Assembly: GCA_015847255.1 (NCBI GenBank)
Contig: JADLZK010009181.1
Location: 372,001-436,000 of the forward strand
Length of the DNA stretch: 64,000 nucleotides
Source of the DNA: Hyparrhenia diplandra
Taxonomy: Eukaryota > Streptophyta > Magnoliopsida > Poales > Poaceae
Direction of reading: 5' to 3'
Numbering within the stretch: the first letter of the stretch is position 1; every line of letters starts with the position of its first letter. A model generated the notes under the pieces. That model saw only the letters and a program-made list of their open reading frames with translations, was not told the origin of the DNA and made no database searches. A program made the translations under genes and the position numbers. This document shows positions 1 to 10,371 of this stretch, piece by piece.

Positions 1-1
1 A

Positions 2-742
2 GATGTCTTCGCTTGGTCAGCAAAAGACCTAGAGGGAGTCAGCAGAGATATCATCGAACACCGACTGAATATCGACCCAAATGTCAAGCCAAAGAAACAA
101 AAGTTACGAAAAATCTCCGAAGACAGAACAATGGCCGCGAAGGCTGAAGTACAGAGATTGCTTGATGCAAAAGTTATAAGAGAAGTTCAATTTACAACAT
201 GGCTGGCAAACATTGTGATGGTAAAGAAAAGCAATGGAAAATGGAGAATGTGCATAGATTTTACAGATCTCAACAAAGCTTGCCCAAAAGACAATTTCCC
301 TCTACCAAGAATTGACACATTGGTCGATCAAGCTGCAGGAAGTGAAATGCTAAGTTTCCTCGATTGCTTCTCAGGATATCATCAAATTTACATGAAAAAA
401 GAAGATGAAGAAAAGACAAGTTTTATCACGCCATTTGGAACTTACTGCTTCCAAAGAATGGCAGAGGGGCTTCGCAATGCCGGGTCAAGCTTCATCAGAA
501 TGACTTCGGTAGCACTTAAAGATCAAATCGGAGACAATCTGCTAGCATATGTTGACGACATAATAGTGAAAAGCAAGAAACGCGAAGACCACCTGAAAGA
601 CTTAAAGCAGACTTTTGAAAATTTGAGAAAATCAAATCTCAAACTCAATCCTGAAAAATGTACCTTCGGAGTACAAAAAGGCAAGATTCTCGGATGCATA
701 GTTTCAAAGAAAAGGCATCTAACCGAATCCGAGAAAAAATAA
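2..742 (+). CDS. Gypsy pol fragment: reverse transcriptase domain
   Basis: An open frame enters from the window edge; the methionine at 131 is internal, so no start is implied. The protein would copy element RNA into cDNA inside the virus-like particle. Visible RT landmarks in order: a KSNGKWRMCIDFTDLN block (about residue 75 of the visible frame), the PLPRID and SGYHQI palm motifs, and the catalytic LLAYVDDIIVKS near 540. The usual MPFGL is altered to MAEGL. The frame stops at 740-742; homology resumes in the +2 frame from about 690, so an indel near 700-720 broke the gene. Confidence in the RT identity is high; activity is not expected. Confidence 0.9.
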   Translation, partial: DVFAWSAKDLEGVSRDIIEHRLNIDPNVKPKKQKLRKISEDRTMAAKAEVQRLLDAKVIREVQFTTWLANIVMVKKSNGKWRMCIDFTDLNKACPKDNFPLPRIDTLVDQAAGSEMLSFLDCFSGYHQIYMKKEDEEKTSFITPFGTYCFQRMAEGLRNAGSSFIRMTSVALKDQIGDNLLAYVDDIIVKSKKREDHLKDLKQTFENLRKSNLKLNPEKCTFGVQKGKILGCIVSKKRHLTESEKK

Positions 743-1426
743 AAGCAATCATGCAAACGGAAGTTCCAAAGAATATCAAGGACATCCAAAAACTAACAAG
801 AAGATTGGCTTCGCTAAACCGGTTCATATCAAAGTCAGCAGAAAAAAGCTTCCCAATTTTTCAAGCACTCAAAGGGGCGAAGACAAACTTTACATGGGGA
901 GAAGAGCAACAAAAAGCTTTTGAAGAAATAAAGAAATATCTCACAAGTCCCTCTACATTGACAACACCAAATGTTGATCAAGAACTACTCTTATACATCT
1001 CGGCTTCCGAAAAGCAAAAGCGCAGTTCTAGTGCAAGAAAGAGAAAAAGACCACGCGAAGAAACAAGAACCAGTTTACTTTGTCTCCGAAGCCCTCTCCG
1101 GATCAAAGTTGTTTTACTCTGAAATTGAGAAAATAGCATATGCAGTACTTATGGCAACAAGAAAGTTGAAGCACTACTTCTTGGCTCACAAAGTAAGAAT
1201 TCCAACAAATCAACCACTCAAAGATGTACTCCAAAGTTGTAAATCTTCGGGAAGGCTTGGAAAGTGGGCATTTGAAATCTCACAATATTACATTCAATTT
1301 GAGAAGAGAACAGCAATAAAGTCACAAGTATTGGCAGATTTCATCTCAGATTGGACACCAATAACAAATTGCGAAGACCAAAAAGACCATCAAGAGTGGA
1401 CTTTGTCTGTCAAGAATGGACAATGA
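743..1426 (+). pseudogene. RT connection and first RNase H of gypsy pol (frameshifted)
   Basis: Continues the polyprotein after a frameshift. The first part (to about 1000) reads as the RT thumb/connection: KLTRRLASLNRFISKSAEK and FTWGEEQQKAFEEIK are typical of the gypsy RT-RH junction. A second shift near 1010-1030 moves to the frame carrying PVYFVSEAL, FYSEIEKIAYAVLMATRKL and a conserved LADFI segment. RNase H would remove the RNA strand during reverse transcription. The expected acidic residue in the first RNase H strand falls at the shift, so the domain is broken. The stop is at 1424-1426. Confidence 0.82.
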
Positions 1427-1797
1427 ATTGTGACGGAGCATGGGGCTCCGGGCCGGCATAGCGGCAATAATCACTTCGCCATCCGAGTCAAAATGAAATA
1501 TGCAGCAAGACTTGAATTTCGATGCACCAACAACATCGCGGAGTATGAAGTTAAGTGCGGGGGGCCATAAAGCAAGAGCAATGGGCGTACAAAAGAATCT
1601 TGATAAAAATAGATTCTCAAGTTGTGGCGAGGCCATGTCGAGAAAAACTACAAAGCAAAAGACCCGAGTTAGCAAAGTACCTACAAAATGTGAGGGATCA
1701 AGAGAAACATTTCGAAGGATTCACAGTAAGAAGCATTTCAAGAACAAACAATGAAGAGGCCGATGAAATCGCGAAGGCAAGAAAGCTCAAAAAGTAA
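1427..1797 (+). pseudogene. Second RNase H domain (Tat-type) of gypsy pol
   Basis: Directly after the first RNase H, in several frames, lies a second RNase H-like stretch. A diagnostic start (NCDGAWGSGPAGI-like, around 1425-1460, with indels) is followed by a FRCTNNIAEYE segment (about 1515-1555), ILIKIDSQVV (about 1597-1625) and NNEEADEIAKA (about 1745-1780). Tat-lineage elements are known to carry an additional RNase H after the ordinary one; this copy fits that pattern and supports the Tat assignment. At least two frame changes and a stop make it a relic. Confidence 0.75.
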
Positions 1798-3121
1798 AGT
1801 TGCCTCGGATGTGTTTTATCAAATATTATCGAATCTTGATAAAAGCAAAACTTGAAGAGCCAAAATACATTCACATCATTGAGAGCTAAGATTGGAGATC
1901 GAAATAATAGCATTCTTAAGAGGATTTTATGAACCGTAAAAGCGAAGCAAGAAATAAGAATGAAGCACAAGACAAGAAATTACAAGCTTATTGACAATCA
2001 ACTTTTCAAGCATGGCATTTGTGAACCATTACTCAAATGCATTTCAAGCGAACAAGGCAAAGACTTGTTGCAAGAAATACACAGTGGAACATGTGGAAAT
2101 CATGCCGGCCCAAGAGCCATAGCGGGGAAAGGCATTTAGACAAGGATTCTATTGGCCAATGACTCAAAAAGATAGCAAGGAAATAGTCAAAACTTGTCAC
2201 AATTGCCAAATCTCAAAGCAAACAAGTCAAATGCCTGACCAATCAATTCAAAGCACATTGAACCTACTTGGCCACTAGCAAGATGGGGAATAGACATAAT
2301 TGGCAAACTTCCACCGGCCCCAAGGCAATCATCGGTATGCGGTTGTTGCGGTTGAATATTTCACAAAGTGGATAGAAGCGAAGCCAATCACAAACATGTC
2401 ATCCATAACAATAAAAAAGTTTCTTTGGCAAAATATCATTTTGCAGATTCGAGTTCCAAGACACATAACTTTGGACAACGGTACCCAATTTGACAAATCG
2501 AAGATTTCGAAGCTATTGTGAAAGTATGGGAATCCAACTTTGCTTCGCATCGATCAAATATCCTCAATCCAATGGAGCGATTGAAAGAGCAAATGGCATC
2601 ATATGTGTGGGAATTTCAAAGAATCTAGTAGGACTCCCAAAAGGAAAATGGGTTGAGGAATTACCAAGGATTGTTTCGAGTCACAATACAACCACAACAA
2701 GATCAACAAAGTTTACACCCTTCAAGTTACTATATGGTGATGAAGCAATGACTCTAGAAGAGATACAATTGAAGGTCCAAGAACAAGTGTCCAAATCACG
2801 AGCGAAGAGGACCAAAAGACAAGCAAAGACTTGCTCGAAGAAGAAAGAAACCAAGCTGTGATGAATCTCCAGAAAATACCAAGAAGAAACAAGCAAGTGG
2901 TACAACAAGAAAGTAGTGAAAAGAGATTTCTGACCCGGGGAGACTTCGTGCTCAAAAGGAAAAGAAACGAAGATACCGTGGGAAAATTTCAGCAAAAGTG
3001 GGAAGGACCTTTCATCATAACAAAGTCAAACAGGCAAGGATCCTATCACTTGGAGAATCTCAAAGGAGAAGAATTGAGCCATACATGGAACATCAAGGAC
3101 CTTCGCAAGTATTATCCTTAA
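1798..3121 (+). pseudogene. Integrase of the Tat-lineage gypsy element
   Basis: Integrase would insert element cDNA into host chromatin. The zinc-binding HHCC region is readable around 2030-2215 (IHSGTCGNHAGP, then CHNCQISKQ). The catalytic core runs from about 2280, with WGIDIIGKLPP, then DNGTQF near 2478 and SNGAIERAN near 2570, giving the D, D and E of the DDE triad across two frames. The C-terminal part is open from 2831 to 3121 (RGDFVLK, KWEGPFII, LSHTWNIKDLRKYYP) with a stop at 3119-3121, the usual end of pol in this lineage. Frameshifts near 2320 and 2515 and one after about 2780 prevent a full-length product. The stretch 1798-1990 is linker. Confidence 0.87.
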
Positions 3122-3447
3122 AGTTTTTTTTCCTTTTTTAAGTTTTGTAAATAAGCAAGTTAGATTCAACTTCTTAGAAGCATTTTATCATTTCAATCAA
3201 AGCCGCACTCTTTTTTCCACTCAGGGAAGCCCTTCGCAGGTGAGTGGTTTTTAACGAGGAGACTCTATTGTAAAATTCTCATGTCAAATATAAATGAGAA
3301 AGTAGTTTCCCCAAATGTGTGCATTCTTCACTTATCTTTCAATTTACTCAAAAAGCCGAAAAGCAAAAGCGCTTCAACATCGGCTAAAAGTTTTCACAAA
3401 AATAAAACAAAGTAGGTATAATTTAAGTACAAAACTAAAATTATTAC
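3122..3447. other. Non-coding spacer after gypsy pol
   Basis: No ORF of note. An imperfect inverted repeat with CACTCAGGGAAG and a matching TGAGTG arm lies near 3219-3246. The sequence is A/T rich and leads into the tandem array. Confidence 0.5.
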
Positions 3448-4310
3448 CTACAGAATTCTCGAAGGAAAAATTTTAACTTCAAATCGAAGTCTTCGCTCCT
3501 ACTGCCATAAAAAGAAGGGGACGACGTTTTCTAAATTCTCTAAGGAGAAATTTTGACTTCAAATCGAAGTCTTCGCTCCTACTTCGCAGAAAAGAAAGGG
3601 ACGACGTTTTCAAAATTCTCTAAGGAGAAATCTTGACTTCAAATCGAAGTTTTCGCTCCTACTTCACTTGAGAAAAGAAGGGGACGGCGTTTTCAAAATT
3701 CTCTAAGGAGAAATCTTGACTTCAAATCGAAGTCTTCGCTCCTACTTCCTTGAGAAAAGAAGGGACGACGTTTTCAAAATTCTCTAAGGAGAAATCTTGA
3801 CTTCAAATCGAAGTCTTCGCTCCTACTTGCGAGAAAAGAAGGGGACGACGTTTTCAAAATTCTCTAAGGAGAAATCTTGACTTCAAATCGAAGTCTTCGC
3901 TCCTACTTCGCAAAAAAAAGAAGGGGACGACGTTTTCAAAATTCTCTAAGGAGAAATTTTGACTTCAAATCGAGATCTTCGCTCCTACGCCGCAAAAAAG
4001 AAGGGGACGACGTTTTTTAAATTCTCTAAGGAGAAATTTTGACTTCAAATCAAAGTCTTCGCTCCTACCCAAAAAAAGAAGGGGACGACGTTTTCAAAAT
4101 TCTCTAAGGAGAAATTTTGACTTCAAATCGAAGTCTTCGCTCCTACTTCGCAAAAAGAAGGGGACGACGTTAACCTCAAATAGAAGTCTTCGCTCTTACT
4201 TCGCAAAAAGGGGGACGACATTTTTAAAATTTTCTAAGGAGAAATTTTCACTTCCAATCGAAGTCTTCGCTTTAACTTTACAAAAAGTAAGAGAACAACA
4301 ATTTCTAAAT
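3448..4310 (+). repeat. About ten tandem repeats of ~80 bp with internal hairpin
   Basis: Units share an AATTCTCTAAGGAGAAAT box, then GACTTCAAATCGAAGTC, then TTCGCTCCTACTTCGC, then AAGAAGGGGACGACGTTTTC. The GACGACG landmark recurs at about 3521, 3601, 3684, 3765, 3845, 3927, 4007, 4085, 4164 and 4215, spacings 78-83 bp except a short 51-bp unit near the end. Within most units GACTTC and GAAGTC can pair around a 5-base loop. Arrays in the 3' non-coding zone are known in Tat/Grande-like elements. Unlike a CRISPR array there are no unique spacers. Confidence 0.93.
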
Positions 4311-4610
4311 TAGCAAAAATAATTATACGAGACATGTATATAGAGATACAACATCGTGCAAGGCACTTATTCAATTTCACATACAACACATACAAAGTTT
4401 ACGAAAAGTTTTACATACAAAAGTATAAACATTCAAAACTCTTCGAAGCAACACTAGTTCTTCGCTTCGCTCAAAATATCTTCGACAACCTCGTTGATTA
4501 TCTTATCTCGCCATGTCTTGCAAACCATCCCCAAAGATAAAACTTGGGGACGACTTGAGCAAGAAGACCAGAAGGAAACCTTAAATATATCAAGAAAAAG
4601 CAAGAATATA

Positions 4611-5684
4611 TCAAAAACAAAGAACCCGGAATAACACGAATTTTACCTGACCAACATTGCTGAAATCAACAACCCTAGGCATCCTATAGGGATCTTTGGC
4701 TCTAGAATTCCCAAGACACTTATCCACAAACTCATCAACGTTAGCACTACCGAAGCCTCGAAAAGCTCCAAGCCTCAAAACAAAGTCACCCTTCGCAATC
4801 ATAAGAGGCATCGCGAACAACAATATCTTGCGCGAGCTTCGGCGGGAGAAACTGCGCAAGATTCAAAAAGTCATAATTTGCCACAAAAATCAACAAAAGT
4901 TTTAACTTCGCAACAATGATAACTTCGCCTAAATCACAAATAATAAAGTTTAACCAACACTTCAATTTAACAAATTTACAGCATTTCCATTCAAACATGT
5001 TTTCTACAGCCTCCCAAAAACACTCAAGATAAGGATTGTTCAGCAAACTAGCCCCTTCGCTCACTAACATCATTACGGCCCTTCTCGCTCCTCCTCTTGA
5101 ATCCTCCTCTCTTCCTCCATCCGCCGCTTCGAAGAGCCTCTTCCTCCTATGAAATATCGAATTCAAGCCGTTAAAACCAAAAGTCAACACACAAAAATAA
5201 AATAATGATCGCGACAAAGGAACAATAAATGTGGGAAAATACCTTCTTGAGTTTCTCTTTAACTTTCTCAAGGCGTTGCTCGCGACCGCATTGGCACCAA
5301 TATTCATTGAAAAACTTCTTACAAAGTAGATGAGTCCGAGGAGAAAAATCGATTGATAGCATCCGTAGGGAAACTTGAATGTAGGATCCACAAAAGCATC
5401 ATATAAAGGATCGTTGGCCTCTTTCATGAGGTGCAAAAGTGCCCTAGTGGAGTACATGACACTTGTGTCGTCGACCGAACAACAACACTCGAGATCTTCA
5501 TATTTGTCGGCAAAGCCGGTGAAGAAAGGATCATATTCCCCAAGATCCCAACAAGGGTCTTCGAACGGCACCCCCAATTTTTTCATATGCAATTTTGCGA
5601 GATATCCCACATTACATTGAATTTCCTATGGAAGAATTCATCCATTTCGTCTTCTTTTTTCTCCAAATACTCCTTCTCCTTTAT
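4611..5684 (-). pseudogene. 3' half of antisense gene of the gypsy element (split by LINE)
   Basis: On the strand opposite to pol, an open region from 5610 down to 4786 and another from 4859 to 4611 continue the antisense gene whose 5' half is at 13228-16151. The LINE insertion separates the two. Near the break the protein is lysine/glutamate rich and likely coiled coil. A candidate intron (donor GTATTTTCC at 5242, acceptor TTTCATAG ending at 5147) splits a KVKEKLKK segment from a glutamate/arginine-rich segment; read-through would add hydrophobic, non-conserved residues. The role of this extra gene in grass gypsy elements is not established. Frameshifts are present. Confidence 0.65.
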
Positions 5685-5693
5685 AAGAGTAGC
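5685..5693. repeat. Left target-site duplication of the LINE
   Basis: AAGAGTAGC here matches 13219-13227 after the LINE poly(A). The flanking antisense gene reads continuously if the LINE plus one copy is removed. Confidence 0.85.
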
Positions 5694-5930
5694 GACCTCA
5701 ACGGCGATCAACCCCACCGGCGATCATGTCTCGCGCAATTGATCTGCTGGTGATTCCAGAAGACCATGGGCTCCTCCTCGGATCTGGCTGCCAAGCTGGA
5801 TTTTGATCGAGGACTCCAGTTCCAACAAGAAGTCTGCTAACGCTTCAGATCTCCGGTACACCATCCCTTCCCCACCCCTGATGGATCGTTCTTCCTCCTG
5901 GTCACGTTTCGAAGGTTTCTCTTCCGTTTA

Positions 5931-8900
5931 ATGGAGGATTCGGTGGCTCTAGCTTTGCAATCTTGTTTGGGAGGTCGGGCTTTGGATTTCCATGTGAAAT
6001 TTCAGAGCAACAACCATTTTCGTTTCTCGGTTTTCTCCAAAGATGTGGGTTTCTTCATCTATAAACTTCGTCGGGTTATCACAGCCACGTTCGATGCTTA
6101 TTTTCATCTTTGGAACAATGGAACTCCCCATTGGGAACGGGAGAAGAGAAATTGGGAGATTGAACAGGAAAAGGAATGGACCAAAGTCCTATCCAGATCC
6201 GCCAAGAGAGAGGAGAAGAAAAAGGAAAATTTGAAAAAAGTTCGATTTGCCAAACCCATTGTTCAAGCTGCCCCAGATTCTCCTCGTAAATCTGGCATTG
6301 CAATCTCTTTTGGAGCTTTCTCTAGTCAGATTGACCCAAATCTTTCCCCTGGGCGTTTGATTTTTGATTCACGATCGTTGGATCATGGGGTGGACAACGT
6401 CCCCCCGAAGAACAAGGCGCCACCTGAGGTGGTACCTGAAAAATCGGAGAAAGAAGCGAATTCAAATCTCAAACAGTTGGGCCGGCCCGTTAAGTGTTTT
6501 CGCTGCCTAGACTTTGGACATATGAAATGGTCCTGCCGTTCAGATATTCGTTGCAATCTTTGTTTCAAGACAGGGCATATTAGGGCCTTTTGCTCCAGTA
6601 AGAAGGCAAAGCCGGTTTGGGTCTGGATGCCCAAAGAAACATCAACTAAAACTCTCCCGGAGATTAAGTGGAGGCCCAGCCAGCCCATCCCGACCCAATC
6701 TGATGGAGCTGCGCCACCGGATATCAACGTGGTGAATAACCAAAACACCGAGAAACGTGCTATAGCTGCGGACTCACCGGAAAAATTAGTTGAGCTACAG
6801 GAACAAGAAAATCTTTCATCTCACAAAAATCCGCTGATCGCTTCGTCTTCCAACAGAATAGATCTCTATTCTACCTCAAGCCTGCCACCTCCGGCCCCCG
6901 GGGAAGAAAACCCCAACACCGCCACCGCCGCCGGACCCATAGTCGACGTTCCACCGATGGCAAACTTTCCGGTGAACCCACGACCCTTTCTCCCGTCGGA
7001 CCACATTTGTTGAGAATGGTTGGAACCGCCGCCGGAGGGCGTATGGCCCTAGGCGGAGAGCCAACCGGGGAGCACGAAGATTATGCAATCGTGACGATCA
7101 ATCCAATGCCGCAGCAGCAGTTGAGCAGCTCCGTCCAACACTCAACTTCGTCACCAACTTCCTTGAACATGATCAACGGGTTCGTATTGATTCAGCTCAT
7201 CTGTCCCCGTTGGGTCTTGGTTTGATTAGGCTCCTTGATCAGAAGTAACGTAGAGACAGGCTAGTCAGGAACTCTCCTTTCAATTTGGGGCAGAATCATG
7301 TGGTCAATGTTGTTAAGCACGATGAGGGAATAAATGCTAGATCATGCACGTACATTAGAGTTTGCTGGTTGATGTTCTTAGCTTTCCCTCTGGATTTCCA
7401 AAAGGATCTATATATTAGAGCTGCAGTTGCACCCTATGGTAGATTGCTTGAATGGTACACCGATGAGAATAAGTCAAGAATCCTAGTCCAAGCTCTGATC
7501 CTGAGTCCTGATCGAGTGCCTAGAAGTCTTATTGTCTCAAGAGGAACACTGATTGGGGGCATGGGCCGTTCGTGGAGTGTACCAGTGTATATCCTCAATG
7601 GGCATTTTCCTGACGCTTTCCCGGCTGATGAGGATCCTGCTCCATTCGATGGCGAGCCACATCCTGAGCACGGCCCTGTGGTGATGGGACCCCACCCCCA
7701 ACCTCCAAATTGGCGGCAGAAGAGCAAAGAAGGAGCAGCGGCTAATCTTGGTGTCTTCGGGGTAATCCACACCCAAATCCCGCCCAACAACATGTGGATC
7801 GGTGATCAATATCTATGCCAATGCCAATCCAAACGCTGCTGTTCAAGACAACAATGTTGCCATAGATGACAATCGAATGTTATGGATGAAGACGCTGACG
7901 AAGGGGACGACATGGATGTTGATGTTGAATTTGAAGGGGAAGAAGAGTGGCCTGCTTGGGACCCGGCCATCTTTATTCCTGCAGATCAAGCTAACCAGGA
8001 TGCTCAACACCGCGATTGCCTCATGACATAATGGATCTGAATCTTTTCGGATCCTCAATGCGGGTTCCCGAGCAAATGGCCCCGACATCCCGATTGAGGA
8101 AGTTTTCCAACCAGGTGAGGATAGCTCCTCGCCCGGTGATGCCTCTTCGTCCCCAAATGAAAGAGAGAGCCCGATTCCTAGCAAAGACGAGCCACACCGC
8201 AACCATTGCCTTATTTCACAGAAAAGCACGCCGAGCGAGAGCAGAAGCAAAGCACCCAACAACATCCTACTGGAGCCTATTCTGATAGAGAACCCGATGC
8301 AACAAAAATCAGCCTACTCCTTCGGTCTTGAATTGGTTCCTCGTGAATCGTAGTCCCACATGCCTTAGCATTGCAAGTTTGGCCTTTCTTTGATGAGGCC
8401 ATGAGAGCTGCACGTGTGAAAGCTTCCCTGACAAAGACCCTGGTGTTAATCATTGATCAGAATGGCATAGTTCATGAAAAATGTGAAGAACAGAGGACAG
8501 AGGATGAGCAACTGTCACAGGGCCATGATAATCAAGGAAAGGAGATTAAGAAGATCACTCCTTCAGAAGATGAGCAGATCAGAATGGCAGTGGATGAGCA
8601 ACTGCCCCTAAACCATGATGATCATGAAAAGCAGGCCATTGTTTCGAAAAATGAACAAGTTAGTATGGCAGAGGATGAGCAGCCCCCCGAGTCATGCGAG
8701 ATCATGGAGAGCGATCAATGTCTTACCCTCTCGAGGGGCCAAAACATTTCGAGCAAGTCAAGACTGAAGAAGATGGGACATCCCAGAGTGAGATATTAGG
8801 CCCAGCTGCATTTGAATTTCAAAGCCAGAAGATTGAGCCCAGCCCAGGCAAAGGAAAAGGCCCAATGTCACCCTCCAGCAGCAAGAAAAGAAAGAATATG

Positions 8901-9197
8901 TGCCTCAGCTCCACCATCAGTGACCCTCGCTCTCCACTGGCTCAGCATTCCCTACGCCGCAGTGTTCGCATCCGTGGTGATAATGTGGGCTATCGACAGG
9001 TGAGAGTTGAAAAGTCTAAAAGATCCAAAAATTGGCTTGTCGAAATTGATGAAAATACTGGAAAACCTGGACCAATTTCCCTGTCCACCTTGCAGGATTG
9101 GGGCATCAAGTGCGGTGTGGATCCTAGTGAACTCACCGAGGACGAACTCATGCAGGAGTCATCTCTGCAGAATCCAAGCGTGGAAGATGAAGAATAA
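5931..9197 (+). pseudogene. LINE ORF1 (RNA-binding protein with two zinc knuckles), frameshifted
   Basis: Begins at the methionine at 5931 (an upstream ATG near 5726 could be the true start in another frame). The N-terminal 110 residues resemble the conserved N-terminal domain of grass LINE ORF1 proteins, followed by a charged EKREEKKKENLKK stretch. Two CCHC knuckles, CFRCLDFGHMKWSC and CNLCFKTGHIRAFC, lie at about 6491-6590. The frame is lost at 7013 and continues at 7007-7225 (EHEDYAIVTINP) and 7285-7869 (WLMFLAFPLDFQKDLYI, NGHFPDAFPADEDPAPFDG). The acidic C-terminal part spans 8371-8799 and 8694-9197. ORF1 proteins coat LINE RNA. At least four frame changes. Confidence 0.82.
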
Positions 9198-9510
9198 AAC
9201 CATGCAGAACATGATCTGGCAGCTACTGACATCGTTCCTTAGCTGTCTCTTGTCTTTTTCATTTTGGTCTAGTATCTTTCAGTGGTCCAAAACTCGTCTG
9301 GGCATTTCTTTCAAGTACTATCTGTGGATTGTGCACATGGCTCCCTTTGGGATTAGTTTCGGTACCTTTGGCAGTGTGAATGTTTCTAAGTTTATCACGT
9401 TTTACTTGCTCTGCTGGTCCGAATTTCTGTCACATTCTCTGTCAAACCCGTTGAATCGATTTACGCTTTATCCCCTGGCGTTCTAGCAACTCCAAAAAGA
9501 ATCCCCCCCC

Positions 9511-10371
9511 ATGGTTTCCTTAATGGATACACTAAACTGGAACATCTTATGTTGGAATATTAGAGGCATAAACGCAGTAAGAAAATGGGAAGCGGTTAGG
9601 GATAAAATAGAAGAAAGCTCTTGTTCTGTCATCTGTTTACAAGAGACAAAACGCGATCATTTTGATGCCTCCTATGTCAGAAATTTTGTGCCTAGGAGAT
9701 TTGACAAATTTGATTTCATCCCCTCCCATGGAGCCTCTGGTGGAATAATAGTGCTATGGAATAGCTCAGTTTTCACTGGTAGTGTGGTTGACAAGCAACA
9801 GTTTGGTATGACGATCAGTTTCACATCTATGCAAAACAATGAGCATTGGCACCTCACCACAGTCTATGGTCCTTGTCAGGAACCTGCAAGATCAGAATTC
9901 ATCTCCTGGTTTAGGGGACACTCCTTCAGCTCATCTGATAATTGGCTCTTTCTAGGAGATTTCAATTTTTATAGATCTCTAGAAAACAGAAATCAACCGG
10001 GAGGTAACCTAGCAAATACGTTGGTCTTCAATGATGCTATAGGCCATCTAGGCTTAATCGAGCTGCCACTGAAGGGTAGAACGTTCACATGGAGCAACAT
10101 GCAGACTAACCCGCATCTCGAACAGCTTGATTGGTTTTTTACCTCGCCTAATTGGACTGTGGACTACCCCAACACTGAAGTATTACCTTTGGCTCGTATT
10201 ACTTCGGATCATGTGCCATGCCAGATAGCAATCAGCACATCAATACCGAGGGCCAACGTTTTTAGATTCAAAAATTTCTGGGTTGAGCAGGCAGACTTCG
10301 TTGATACTATAAATGATTGCTGGAGCTCAACACCCACAATGATCGATGCAAACAAAAGAACATTTGCGTAA
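9511..10371 (+). CDS. LINE ORF2 N-terminal part: apurinic-type endonuclease
   Basis: Open for 286 codons. It carries the exonuclease-endonuclease-phosphatase fold signature of L1 endonucleases that nick the target for target-primed reverse transcription: LCWNIRGIN near the start, CLQETKRD, TTVYGPC, LFLGDFNFYR (about 9950-9980), RTFTWSN and the terminal ITSDHVPC (about 10198-10220). The catalytic E, D, N and H all look present. Start chosen at 9511, although 9526 (MDTLNWNIL) is equally plausible. The stop at 10369-10371 (TAA) follows FAxK, where other copies continue, so it is a premature stop. Confidence 0.9.
   Translation: MVSLMDTLNWNILCWNIRGINAVRKWEAVRDKIEESSCSVICLQETKRDHFDASYVRNFVPRRFDKFDFIPSHGASGGIIVLWNSSVFTGSVVDKQQFGMTISFTSMQNNEHWHLTTVYGPCQEPARSEFISWFRGHSFSSSDNWLFLGDFNFYRSLENRNQPGGNLANTLVFNDAIGHLGLIELPLKGRTFTWSNMQTNPHLEQLDWFFTSPNWTVDYPNTEVLPLARITSDHVPCQIAISTSIPRANVFRFKNFWVEQADFVDTINDCWSSTPTMIDANKRTFA

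Noticed and set aside
1..3121. Endogenous pararetrovirus
   Set aside because: Integrase and LTR follow the RT, and no movement protein or coat motif is present; gypsy explains all of it.
3448..4310. CRISPR-like array
   Set aside because: Whole 80-bp units repeat without unique spacers, next to a eukaryotic retrotransposon.
4786..5610. 274-codon ORF as one intact exon
   Set aside because: A candidate intron lies within it, and the conserved text shifts between frames; treated as part of a spliced, damaged antisense gene.
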